Positions 18,153 through 25,927 of a stretch of DNA of 61,285 nucleotides are shown here, one piece after another. Positions within the stretch are counted from its first letter, which is position 1; each line of letters starts with the position of its first letter. A program made the translations under genes and the position numbers. Origin of the DNA: Chitinophaga sp. GbtcB8 (GTDB lineage Bacteria; Bacteroidota; Bacteroidia; Chitinophagales; Chitinophagaceae); assembly GCF_019091455.1 (NCBI RefSeq), contig NZ_JAGXJN010000046.1, forward strand, positions 1 to 61,285. The letters are read 5' to 3'. The notes below the pieces were generated by a model. That model made no database searches and was not told the DNA's origin. It was given only the letters and a program-made list of their open reading frames with translations.

Positions 18153-18350
18153 ATGCCGGCAAAAGACAGATCAATCGGAAGCCAGGGTTTAGAACAGGGC
18201 GGCCCTAACGTAGGGAATGATTACAGCCGTAATATTACCCGTGAGGCACAAAAGAATGATGTCTCAGATATAGTAGTAGAAAAGAACAAAGCAAAAGACC
18301 GCCAGAAGTCCGGCCAACCGGCTAAACCCGGCAATACAAAACACAAATAA
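18153..18350 (+). CDS. small hydrophilic protein, unknown
   Basis: 65 residues, no signal peptide or membrane segment, rich in Lys, Asn, Asp and Gly, with a basic tail (KAKDRQKSGQPAKPGNTKHK). It resembles small, probably disordered stress-associated proteins of Bacteroidota, but I cannot assign a family. It lies between the mutarotase and a shared terminator, about 195 bp downstream of the former. Confidence 0.55.
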   Translation: MPAKDRSIGSQGLEQGGPNVGNDYSRNITREAQKNDVSDIVVEKNKAKDRQKSGQPAKPGNTKHK

Positions 18351-18392
18351 TAATTATTATTGACCCTATACCAACATCCATCCCCAATAAAA

Positions 18393-18429
18393 AAGCAGGC
18401 TGTGTTCTATAAAGGAACACAGCCTGCTT
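18393..18429 (-). terminator. terminator of the GH51 gene
   Basis: A perfect 15 bp stem (18393-18407 with 18415-18429), 7-base loop. Read on the minus strand it is followed by a T-run (complement of the A-run at 18389-18394). It lies just past the GH51 stop and may also stop transcription from the plus side. Confidence 0.85.
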
Positions 18430-18458
18430 GGTGTTTATCCGCTTCGTTATATTAATTA

Positions 18459-20003
18459 TTAATTCTTCATCTCCAGTAACACCACAGATTGTGGAGGTAA
18501 GCTCACGTTCAGGTTATTGCCATTCTTTTTGGCGCCGCTAAATTTGGCGGGTTGCACAGTATGTGGTGCCTCAAAGGTATTTACAGCAGTGTATTTGGCC
18601 GCTGTTAACACCTGTCCGTCTACCGTTTTCCAGGAAAGGTTACTGATCTGTGTAGATACATTAATGGTACGGTGCGGATCCAGGTTCACCAATGTAACAT
18701 GGATCACATTATTGGAATCCACAGAAGCAGATGCATTTACTGATGGGATCTTTTCATCACCCATGCTGTACTGCGGGCTATTCAGTAATATAGGCAGCAG
18801 CTTGGCATCCTGGTGTACTTTAAACAGGTCAAACACGTAGTAGGTAGGTGTGAGCAGCATTTTTTCCTTGTCGGTAAGGATAAGGGCCTGCAGCACATTC
18901 ACGGTTTGCGCCAGGTTAGCCAGGCGTACGCGGTCGCAATGGTTGTTAAAGATGTTGAGTGTGGAAGCCGCTACCAGCGCATCGCGCAAGCTGTTTTGCT
19001 GATAAAGGAAACCAGGATTGGTGCCGGGTTCTACGTCGGTCCAGATGCCCCATTCATCTACGGCCAGGGCTACACGTTTCTGCGGATCGTAGTGATCCAT
19101 GATGGCGCTGTGGCGGCTTACCAGCTCCTCCATATGAAGGCATTTCTTCATTGTGGTAAAATATGCCTGCTCATCAAATGCGGTGGCGGAACCTTTTTTC
19201 TGCCAGGTTCCTGGCACGGTATAATAGTGCAGGGAAAGGCCCCACATCTGGTTCAGCGGAATGTTCTGCATCTCGGTTTCCGTCCATTTATAATCACCAT
19301 CAGAAGCGCCGCAGGCAATTTTCTTCAGCGTAGCGCCCGGGTAATTTTTGGCAAAAACGGCATAACGGCGGTATTCGTCTGCATAGTGGGCAGCAGTCAT
19401 ATTGCCGCCGCATCCCCAGCTTTCATTGCCTACTCCCCAGAAATGTACATTCCAGGGTTCTTCGCGCCCGTTCTGTTTCCGCATTTTGGTCATGGGGCTT
19501 TCTCCGTTAAAGTTCAGGTACTCTACCCATTTATTCATTTCTTCTACGGTGCCGCTGCCCACATTGCCGCTGATATAAGGTTCGCAGCCCAGCAGGCTGC
19601 AAAGCTCCAGGAATTCGTGGGTGCCAAAGCTGTTATCTTCTGTAACGCCGCCCCAGTTGGTGTTCACCATTTTAGGGCGCTGGTCGCGGGGACCAATGCC
19701 ATCGCGCCAATGGTATTCATCTGCAAAGCAGCCACCTGGCCAGCGGAGGTTGGGAATTTGTATTTTTTTCAGGGCCTCTACCACATCCAGGCGGATACGG
19801 TCCTTTTTTTTCACCGGCAATTTTTCATCTACCCAAAAGCCGTCGTAGATGCACCTTCCCAGATGTTCGGAAAAGTGACCGTAAATATGCCGGCTGATGG
19901 TTGCACCGGTATTATTTTGCTGAATAGTGAGCGTGGCATCATTTTGCCCGGACACATATAAAAAAGATAACAAGGCCGCAAAGGAGCTGAGTATTTTTTT
20001 CAT
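18459..20003 (-). CDS. exported GH51 alpha-L-arabinofuranosidase
   Basis: 514 residues with a signal peptide (MKKILSSFAALLSFLYVSGQ), so exported. GH51 catalytic barrel: ISRHIYGHFSEHLGRCIYDG, LRWPGGCFADEYHWRDGIG, acid/base E194 in VGNESWGCGG and nucleophile E317 in VDEWGIW; a C-terminal beta domain covers about 390-514. It removes terminal arabinofuranosyl groups from arabinan or arabinoxylan. A single minus-strand gene facing the mutarotase. Its stop codon lies in a short family C repeat (18452-18468). An operator-like site 45 bp upstream is shared with the SGLT-type symporter gene. Confidence 0.92.
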   Translation of the reverse strand: MKKILSSFAALLSFLYVSGQNDATLTIQQNNTGATISRHIYGHFSEHLGRCIYDGFWVDEKLPVKKKDRIRLDVVEALKKIQIPNLRWPGGCFADEYHWRDGIGPRDQRPKMVNTNWGGVTEDNSFGTHEFLELCSLLGCEPYISGNVGSGTVEEMNKWVEYLNFNGESPMTKMRKQNGREEPWNVHFWGVGNESWGCGGNMTAAHYADEYRRYAVFAKNYPGATLKKIACGASDGDYKWTETEMQNIPLNQMWGLSLHYYTVPGTWQKKGSATAFDEQAYFTTMKKCLHMEELVSRHSAIMDHYDPQKRVALAVDEWGIWTDVEPGTNPGFLYQQNSLRDALVAASTLNIFNNHCDRVRLANLAQTVNVLQALILTDKEKMLLTPTYYVFDLFKVHQDAKLLPILLNSPQYSMGDEKIPSVNASASVDSNNVIHVTLVNLDPHRTINVSTQISNLSWKTVDGQVLTAAKYTAVNTFEAPHTVQPAKFSGAKKNGNNLNVSLPPQSVVLLEMKN

Positions 20004-20047
20004 TATAACGTGAAGTTTGAGTCACTAAGCTAGGTATAATTTTTATA

Positions 20048-20065
20048 AATGTCAATTATACAATT
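20048..20065 (-). promoter_or_regulatory. operator-like site upstream of GH51
   Basis: Read on the minus strand it is AATTGTATAATTGACATT. It agrees at 15 of 18 positions with AATTGTCGAATTGACAAT upstream of the symporter gene at 23319. It lies 45 bp before the GH51 start codon. Confidence 0.45.
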
Positions 20066-20083
20066 AAAAGTTTTTGGTTAAGG

Positions 20084-20235
20084 GTCCATGGTCGATGATC
20101 CATGGTCCATTGCATATTGCGTGGTGGCAGGACTGCGGTGGATTATGTTCAGAGTCCATGGTCGATGGTCCATAGTCAATAGACCATTCTCCTCCCCGCA
20201 GCAGGCCGTGGACTATGCACTACCGACTATCGGCC
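20084..20235. repeat. family B heptad repeat, full palindromic copy
   Basis: Array 1: GTCCATG, GTCGATG, ATCCATG, GTCCATT (20084-20111). Array 2: GTCCATG, GTCGATG, GTCCATA, GTCAATA, GACCATT (20154-20188). Opposite-facing array: TGGACTA, TGCACTA, CCGACTA, TCGGCCA (20208-20235). It fills the divergent gap between GH51 and the gene at 20268 and could fold into a long hairpin. Confidence 0.8.
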
Positions 20236-20267
20236 ATTTTCCGTAACTTTAAGTAAAAGCGTGTTTT

Positions 20268-20744
20268 ATGGCCCAGCCTAACATTGAACTGATAGCCGCT
20301 TTACGTGAAACGGCCAAACGCCTGAAAAACGGGGCCCCGTATGCATGGGGCAACCATGGCACCTGCAACTGCGGCAATCTGCTGCAGGTTGTTACAAACC
20401 TGAGTAAAGACGATATCCTGTACTATGCCCAAACCGGCATAGGGGAGTGGACAGAGCTGGCAGAGGAGTACTGCGTGGTATCCAATGCCCCGGTAGCCAT
20501 GCTGATCACCAGGCTGCTGGAAAAAGGACTTACGCCAACGGATATACATAATATTGAATATTTACAGGACCGGGATGTGCTGGACCGTTTACCAGGTGGT
20601 TTTCGCTGGTTAAAAAGGAACCAGCGGGATGATGTGGTGGTGTACCTGGAAACCTTTGCTACGTTATTGGAAGACAAGCTGTTGCAACAGGTGGAAGTGC
20701 CCTATAAACAGTGGCTGCAACCCGTGGGTTTAACATATTCTTAA
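20268..20744 (+). CDS. conserved hypothetical protein of Bacteroidota type
   Basis: 158 residues, soluble, no signal peptide. Not recognised as a functional family. The N-terminal helix (LIAALRETAKRLKNG) is followed by YAWGNHGTCNCGNLLQVVTN, a Cys/His cluster (H-x2-C-x-C) that could bind metal, then mainly helical sequence. A single gene between a family B repeat and the FecR gene. Confidence 0.7.
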   Translation: MAQPNIELIAALRETAKRLKNGAPYAWGNHGTCNCGNLLQVVTNLSKDDILYYAQTGIGEWTELAEEYCVVSNAPVAMLITRLLEKGLTPTDIHNIEYLQDRDVLDRLPGGFRWLKRNQRDDVVVYLETFATLLEDKLLQQVEVPYKQWLQPVGLTYS

Positions 20745-20936
20745 CAGCGGGATTAACGGCCTGTTAACTACTGCTAAATCGATTAGCGTTACTTTTGGTA
20801 CTGTCTACGCAATGAGAACAGCGTAATTGAACCGCTGTATTTAGCTCTATGCTTTCAGCTTCATTGTCATGGTATATTTTTCCTCAGAATGCTGTTCAAA
20901 ATTTTAACTTATCACCAATTGGCACTAATCGATCAA

Positions 20937-22091
20937 ATGGAATATACTCAGGAGCATATTTACGAATTGCTGTTACGCAAGAAGAAGGGGAACATTAACC
21001 ATGCGGATAACCAGTACCTGGAACAGCTAATGGCAGGCAACGAGGACGTTAGCCGCTTATGGGATGATATCAGGCTGCACGATTTTGATGAGGATGTCTG
21101 GTATGAGATCGAGGATAATGAGGCCGCCTGGCAAAAAATTGAACAGGAATTGCTGCAACCACAACATAAGATCCGGCGGCTCCCAATCGTAAAATGGCTG
21201 GCAGCCGCCTGCGTGCTGGGTGTTATGGCCACCGGCGCGTATTTTCTCCTGAAACCGTCTGCACCCATGTCTGGTGCGGAAATGGCCGAAGCAGCCTCCC
21301 ATGCAAAGGGACTGCGCTTAAAACTCTCCAACGGTAAAACCATTCAGCTCCCTTACAACGAACCTTCACAGCAGATCACAGCCGGCAGCGTAGCGCTGAA
21401 CGCCGGCGCCAGAACCCTGCAGTATACTACAGAAGACCGTACCATGGGTGGTTTGAATACCCTCATTGTACCGCCTAAAATGGACTACCGCCTTATTTTA
21501 TCCGACGGTACGGAAGTATGGCTGAATGCCACTTCCACCCTGAAATTCCCCTTTGCTTTCCGCGAAGGCCGCAGAGAAGTGTATTTAGAAGGGGAAGGAT
21601 ATTTTAAGGTAACCAAAAATGCAGAAAAGCCGTTTATTGTACATACACCGCAAACAGATGTAGAAGTGCTGGGCACAGAATTTAACATTAATACCTACAA
21701 AACCGGCATCACCAGCACCAGCCTGGTATCCGGCGCAGTAGCTACCCACTCAGGCTCGTCTACCCTGGTCTTAAAACCCGGTCAGGAAGCGGTATATACC
21801 GAGCACCTGGGCTTTACCGTACAGCAGTTTGATAGCGAGGTTGTGCTGTCATGGATGAACGGCGTTTTTCAGTTTGATAATACCCGCCTGCGCGACCTGG
21901 TGCCGGTGATCAAACGCTGGTTTGGTGTAAATGTGGTGTTTGATGATGAGGCACTGGCCAACGCACCTTTTACCGGTGTGCTGGATAAACATCATGATCT
22001 GCCTTTTTTCCTGAAAAATCTGAAAAACACAGGCGTGGGAATAGATTTCTATTATGACAAGGAAACCCTGCACCTGAAAGAAACGCATTAA
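20937..22091 (+). CDS. FecR-family anti-sigma factor
   Basis: 384 residues from ATG 20937 (MEYTQEHI, the usual FecR start; the frame is open to 20889). Cytoplasmic anti-sigma N-terminus (1-80), one membrane helix (about 85-107; IVKWLAAACVLGVMATGAYF), a periplasmic FecR beta domain (about 165-265; LSDGTEVWLNATSTLKFPFAF) and a C-terminal DUF4974/STN-like domain (about 310-384). FecR proteins relay a SusC/FecA signal to an ECF sigma factor. Neither an ECF sigma gene nor a SusC gene is adjacent, so this copy is orphaned here. A terminator follows. Confidence 0.92.
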   Translation: MEYTQEHIYELLLRKKKGNINHADNQYLEQLMAGNEDVSRLWDDIRLHDFDEDVWYEIEDNEAAWQKIEQELLQPQHKIRRLPIVKWLAAACVLGVMATGAYFLLKPSAPMSGAEMAEAASHAKGLRLKLSNGKTIQLPYNEPSQQITAGSVALNAGARTLQYTTEDRTMGGLNTLIVPPKMDYRLILSDGTEVWLNATSTLKFPFAFREGRREVYLEGEGYFKVTKNAEKPFIVHTPQTDVEVLGTEFNINTYKTGITSTSLVSGAVATHSGSSTLVLKPGQEAVYTEHLGFTVQQFDSEVVLSWMNGVFQFDNTRLRDLVPVIKRWFGVNVVFDDEALANAPFTGVLDKHHDLPFFLKNLKNTGVGIDFYYDKETLHLKETH

Positions 22092-22113
22092 TCGTATTAT
22101 TAATAACCATTAC

Positions 22114-22168
22114 AAGGGTGAGTATGGAAGCTTGAAGCAGCTTTTATATCTCACCCTTCACTTTTTAA
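22114..22168 (+). terminator. terminator of the fecR gene
   Basis: A 9 bp stem AAGGGTGAG (22114-22122) with CTCACCCTT (22150-22158), containing a smaller inner hairpin, followed by CACTTTTTAA. Confidence 0.65.
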
Positions 22169-22199
22169 CAGGGCTGCGATAATTAGTATATTAGTTATC

Positions 22200-23225
22200 A
22201 TGAAAGCAGCAACCGATGGCCCGCATATCTTTTACGAAGGAAATACCATCCTGGTAAAGTCCATTACCAGCAGGCAGGGTAAGCCGGTTGCAGCCGTTCA
22301 GTCCCTTCCCCTGGAAGAAAAAGACCGCATAACCGTTCACTGCACTTTCCCGGAACACCCGGAATGGAATTTTTCCACCCCCTTACAGCCTGTTTTACAG
22401 CCGCAGCCATCTGTTTACCCGGCAGCCGGTAAGCTGTTAGCTATTTCGGACATAGAAGGCAATTTTAACGCCCTGCGCGGCCTGCTGCTAGCTAATGGCG
22501 TAATAGACCACCAATACAGCTGGACCTTCGGAAATGGGCGCCTGGTGCTCACCGGCGACTGCATGGACCGTGGCCCGCATGTAACGGAATGTTTATGGCT
22601 GTTTTACAGCCTGGAAATAAAAGCCAGGGAGCAGGGTGGTTACGTGCATTTTATACTGGGTAACCATGAGATCATGAACATGACGGATGACCTGCGCTAT
22701 GTGCCTGAAAAATACCTGGACAATGCCCGCTTGCTGCAGCGCGGCTATACGCTTTGGTACAAGCCCCACACAGAGCTGGGGCGCTGGCTGGCCACCAAGA
22801 ACATTATTGAAAAAATAGGCGCCGTGCTGTTTGTGCATGGAGGCATCAGCAGCCTGGTAAATGCCTTACAGCTCTCCATCCCGGATATGAATGCGCTGTG
22901 CCGCCCCTGGTACTTTACGGGCAGGCCGCCCTGGCATCCGGCCTTATACCTGCTCATGTACTCACCGGCTTCGCCCTTCTGGTACCGTGGGTATGCCCTT
23001 GGGCAGGCCACCCCGCAGGAAGTAAATGACACCCTGCACCGGTTCCAGGTGCAGCATATTGTTATTGGCCACACTACGGTAGATCAATTAACCACCTTTT
23101 TTGAGGGGAAAGTAATAGATGTGGATACGCTGCATGCAGAAGGCATTTCAGAAGCTGTGCTGTTTGAAAATGAGGCCATTTTCCGGGTAGATAAACAGGG
23201 AAGAAAAGACCCGCTTACCGGTTAA
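22200..23225 (+). CDS. metallophosphoesterase (calcineurin-like)
   Basis: 341 residues, cytoplasmic. Calcineurin-like motifs in order: SDIEGNFNALRGLL (about 83-96), LTGDCMDRGPHV (about 117-128), FILGNHEIMNM (about 150-160), VHGG (about 213) and IGHTTVDQ (about 282). These bind two metal ions. The GDxxDRG/GNHE pattern fits Ser/Thr phosphatase or Ap4A-hydrolase-like enzymes; the substrate is unknown. The first 75 residues form an extra beta-rich domain of no known role. Single gene. Confidence 0.85.
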   Translation: MKAATDGPHIFYEGNTILVKSITSRQGKPVAAVQSLPLEEKDRITVHCTFPEHPEWNFSTPLQPVLQPQPSVYPAAGKLLAISDIEGNFNALRGLLLANGVIDHQYSWTFGNGRLVLTGDCMDRGPHVTECLWLFYSLEIKAREQGGYVHFILGNHEIMNMTDDLRYVPEKYLDNARLLQRGYTLWYKPHTELGRWLATKNIIEKIGAVLFVHGGISSLVNALQLSIPDMNALCRPWYFTGRPPWHPALYLLMYSPASPFWYRGYALGQATPQEVNDTLHRFQVQHIVIGHTTVDQLTTFFEGKVIDVDTLHAEGISEAVLFENEAIFRVDKQGRKDPLTG

Positions 23226-23267
23226 TATTTTTCCCCATTTGCCTTATTTGATTACATTTATTTGAAT

Positions 23268-23285
23268 AATTGTCGAATTGACAAT
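23268..23285 (+). promoter_or_regulatory. operator-like inverted repeat upstream of the SGLT-type symporter
   Basis: AATTGTCGAATTGACAAT; core ATTGTC-GAATT-GACAAT is a perfect 6 bp inverted repeat, 34 bp before the start codon. A near copy precedes the GH51 gene. The right half resembles family A units (AATTGACAATT), so descent from a repeat is possible. Confidence 0.45.
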
Positions 23286-23318
23286 ATATTAGTACCGTTA
23301 ATACTGTAATTCACCGTT

Positions 23319-25016
23319 ATGAACAAACTCGCACTAATAGACTACGTTATTTTTATTATCTACTTTTTGGTAGTAGCTTCTTACGGATACTGGATCTACC
23401 GGCGTAAGAGAAAGACCAGCATGGATACCAAGGATTTTTTCCTGGCAGAGGGTTCCCTTACCTGGTGGGCCATTGGCGCCTCTTTGATTGCCTCCAACAT
23501 TTCGGCGGAGCAGTTCATTGGCATGAGCGGCAACGGTTTTTCTGTAGGTGTGGCCGTAGCTGCCTATGAATGGATTGCGGCTATTGCGCTGATCATTGTG
23601 GCCGTGTGGTTTATGCCCGTGTATCTGAAGAACAAGATCTTTACCATGCCGCAATTCCTGAAAACCCGTTATAATGAAACGGTAAGCCTTATTATGGCTA
23701 TTTTCTGGTTATTCCTGTATGTGTTTGTGAATCTTACCTCCATCCTGTTCCTGGGCGCCCTGGCCATTAACAGCCTGGTAGGCCATGGTAATTTTCATTT
23801 GATCATGATCGGGTTATCGGTATTTGCGTTGCTGATCACCCTGGGCGGCATGAGGGTAATTGTTTATACCGATGTGATACAGGTAGCTGTATTGATCATT
23901 GGCGGATTAGCCACTACATATCTGGCGCTCACTATGGTGAGTGAGCACTTTGGCCTGGGCAGCAATGTGCTGGCGGGTTTCCAGGCACTCATGAAAGATT
24001 CTCCGGATCACTTTAAAATGATCATGCAAAAACCGGCTGCAGATGCACCGCAACATGAGATCAATAAATACCTGATGCTGCCCGGTTTATCAATGTACTT
24101 AGCAGGGCAGTGGATCGTGAACCTTAACTACTGGGGTTGTAACCAGTATATTACCCAACGTGCGCTGGGCGCCAATCTGCAAACAGCCCGCAACGGTATC
24201 CTGTTTGCCGGTTTACTGAAGCTTATGATGCCTGTAATTGTAATGTTACCGGGTATTGCTGCTTTTGTTTTATATAGAAATGGTGCCTTACAAAATGAGA
24301 TGGCGCCGGGCGGACATTTTAATGCAGATAATGCATATTCTGCTATCCTTGGATTTTTACCCACCGGCCTCAAAGGCTTGTCACTGGCGGCTTTAACGGC
24401 AGCCATCGTAGCATCGCTGGCAGGTAAGGCCAATAGTATCTCTACCATCTTCACACTGGATATTTACAAAAAATACATTAGTAAGGATGCTAATGAAAAG
24501 CAGCTGGTATGGACCGGCCGCCTGGTGATTGTAGCAGCTATGTTGCTGGCTATTTTATTTACCTGGAATGATCTGTTAGGTATTGGCGGGGAAGGTGGTT
24601 TTACTTTTATCCAGAAGTACACTGGTTTTATTAGTCCGGGTGTATTTGCCATGTTCCTGCTGGGTATGTTCTGGAAGCGCACTACCGGTGCCGCCGCAGT
24701 GGCAGGCATTGTTACGGGCTTTGCTTTATCAGTGGTATTCAACAACTACGCACCGCAATGGTTTGGTAATGAAACACTTTTATACACTGCATTTCCTAAC
24801 GGGAAGGGCAAATACGAAATTCCGTTCCTCATTTGTATGGGATGGGCTTTCTTTTTCACAGTGTTAGTGATGGTGCTTATGAGTTTAGCCGGTCCTAAAG
24901 TGAATCCGAAAGCATTTGAACTGGATGCCAGCATGTTCCGTGTAAAACCTGCAACTATGGTGTTAATTGTAATTACATTATTGATATTGAGCGCGTTGTA
25001 TGTACGTTTCTGGTAA
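23319..25016 (+). CDS. sodium/sugar symporter, SGLT-type (SSS family)
   Basis: 565 residues with about 14 membrane helices from residue 5 to 563. Typical SSS/vSGLT features: DFFLAEGSLTWWAIGASLIA, SNISAEQFIGMSGNGF, GGMRVIVYTDVIQV, QYITQRALGA and the SLAGKANSISTIFTLDIYKKY segment that carries sodium-site residues. It imports a sugar with Na+ across the inner membrane. The operator-like site shared with GH51 hints at L-arabinose or an arabinan product, but this is inference. A terminator follows at 25099. Confidence 0.92.
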   Translation: MNKLALIDYVIFIIYFLVVASYGYWIYRRKRKTSMDTKDFFLAEGSLTWWAIGASLIASNISAEQFIGMSGNGFSVGVAVAAYEWIAAIALIIVAVWFMPVYLKNKIFTMPQFLKTRYNETVSLIMAIFWLFLYVFVNLTSILFLGALAINSLVGHGNFHLIMIGLSVFALLITLGGMRVIVYTDVIQVAVLIIGGLATTYLALTMVSEHFGLGSNVLAGFQALMKDSPDHFKMIMQKPAADAPQHEINKYLMLPGLSMYLAGQWIVNLNYWGCNQYITQRALGANLQTARNGILFAGLLKLMMPVIVMLPGIAAFVLYRNGALQNEMAPGGHFNADNAYSAILGFLPTGLKGLSLAALTAAIVASLAGKANSISTIFTLDIYKKYISKDANEKQLVWTGRLVIVAAMLLAILFTWNDLLGIGGEGGFTFIQKYTGFISPGVFAMFLLGMFWKRTTGAAAVAGIVTGFALSVVFNNYAPQWFGNETLLYTAFPNGKGKYEIPFLICMGWAFFFTVLVMVLMSLAGPKVNPKAFELDASMFRVKPATMVLIVITLLILSALYVRFW

Positions 25017-25098
25017 TAATTACAAAGGCGCAATGGCTTACTGCTATTGGGTTTCAGCCGTTAGGCATTCAGCATGAAGAACTTAGAAGAAATAAAAA

Positions 25099-25126
25099 AG
25101 GCGGTAGGAATACCGCCTAATTTTTT
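25099..25126 (+). terminator. terminator of the symporter gene
   Basis: An 8 bp stem AGGCGGTA with TACCGCCT, GGAA tetraloop, then AATTTTTTA. The rest of the gap 25017-25374 has no convincing gene; a -7-like TACATTTG lies at 25185-25192. Confidence 0.8.
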
Positions 25127-25374
25127 AACCATATCCTATGAAAAACCTATAACAAAGATATACCCTCAGCCTTACCAAACCCTATACATTTGGTGAAGTG
25201 TGGGTTTTATCTAGTAAACGTGAATATTTGGCGTTTCTTAACGAGGAGTTAACAAACTTTGCGCTAAAAAGAACGACAATGAGCGTACGAAATATCCCCT
25301 ATTTATACCCCCGTTATCCTCAGCAGCTCAAATCCGTTACAACGTCTGTTGTGTTTTTGTTAACTTTGCGGTCT

Positions 25375-25827
25375 ATGAGAATAGAAGAAGCCATTAAGCA
25401 GGGCAAGTTCAGCAATAATTTCCACAAGGCCCTGGTCAACCTAATATTCACCAGCAACTGGCTTCGGGATGCAAATGCCGAAATTTTCAAAAAATATGAC
25501 ATCCTGCCTCAGCATTTCAATGCTTTGCGTATCATCAAAGGCCGGCATCCCAAACCGGTGTCTGCAGGAGAGATCAAAGAGGTATTACTGGATAAGGCCA
25601 GTGACGTAACCCGTTTGCTGGATAAGCTGGTAAAACAGGGATATGTAAAACGCCAGCTTTGTGAGTATAACCGCCGCAAAATGGACATTACCATTACCTC
25701 TGAGGGGCTGGAGCTGCTGGATGAGCTGGAAACACCTATGAAAGCATTCTACGAAGACCTGGGCACCCGCATAACCAGCGAGGAAGCACAGCAGCTCAGC
25801 GACCTCTTAGACAAAATACGCACCTAA
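25375..25827 (+). CDS. MarR-family transcriptional regulator
   Basis: 150 residues from ATG 25375. The open frame runs back to 25198, but the extra 59 codons have no family match, while MRIEEAIKQGKF is a normal MarR start. Winged helix-turn-helix: LPQHFNALRIIKGRHPKPVSAGEI, DKASDVTRLLDKLVKQGYVKR (recognition helix, about 70-90) and the wing CEYNRRKMDITITSEG. MarR dimers usually repress neighbouring transport or stress genes and are released by small ligands. The -7-like TAACTTTG (25361) is only 7 bp before the ATG, so a nearly leaderless message is possible. The CPA2 antiporter follows. Confidence 0.88.
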   Translation: MRIEEAIKQGKFSNNFHKALVNLIFTSNWLRDANAEIFKKYDILPQHFNALRIIKGRHPKPVSAGEIKEVLLDKASDVTRLLDKLVKQGYVKRQLCEYNRRKMDITITSEGLELLDELETPMKAFYEDLGTRITSEEAQQLSDLLDKIRT

Positions 25828-25828
25828 G

Positions 25829-25856
25829 GAATTAAGAATGAATAATTAATAATTAA
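25829..25856. repeat. family C heptad repeat after marR
   Basis: In-phase 7-mers GAATTAA, GAATGAA, TAATTAA, TAATTAA (25829-25856), directly after the marR stop. Confidence 0.65.
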
Positions 25857-25927
25857 TTTGTGCTGCAATAACATCGGCAGCATAGTCTATTTTATTAGCT
25901 GTTATTTCCTAACCTTTAATTGTTTGC

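Noticed and set aside
18813..19961. 382-codon plus-strand frame across GH51
   Set aside because: It lies wholly opposite the GH51 gene, which has signal peptide and both catalytic Glu motifs; the plus frame shows no family pattern.
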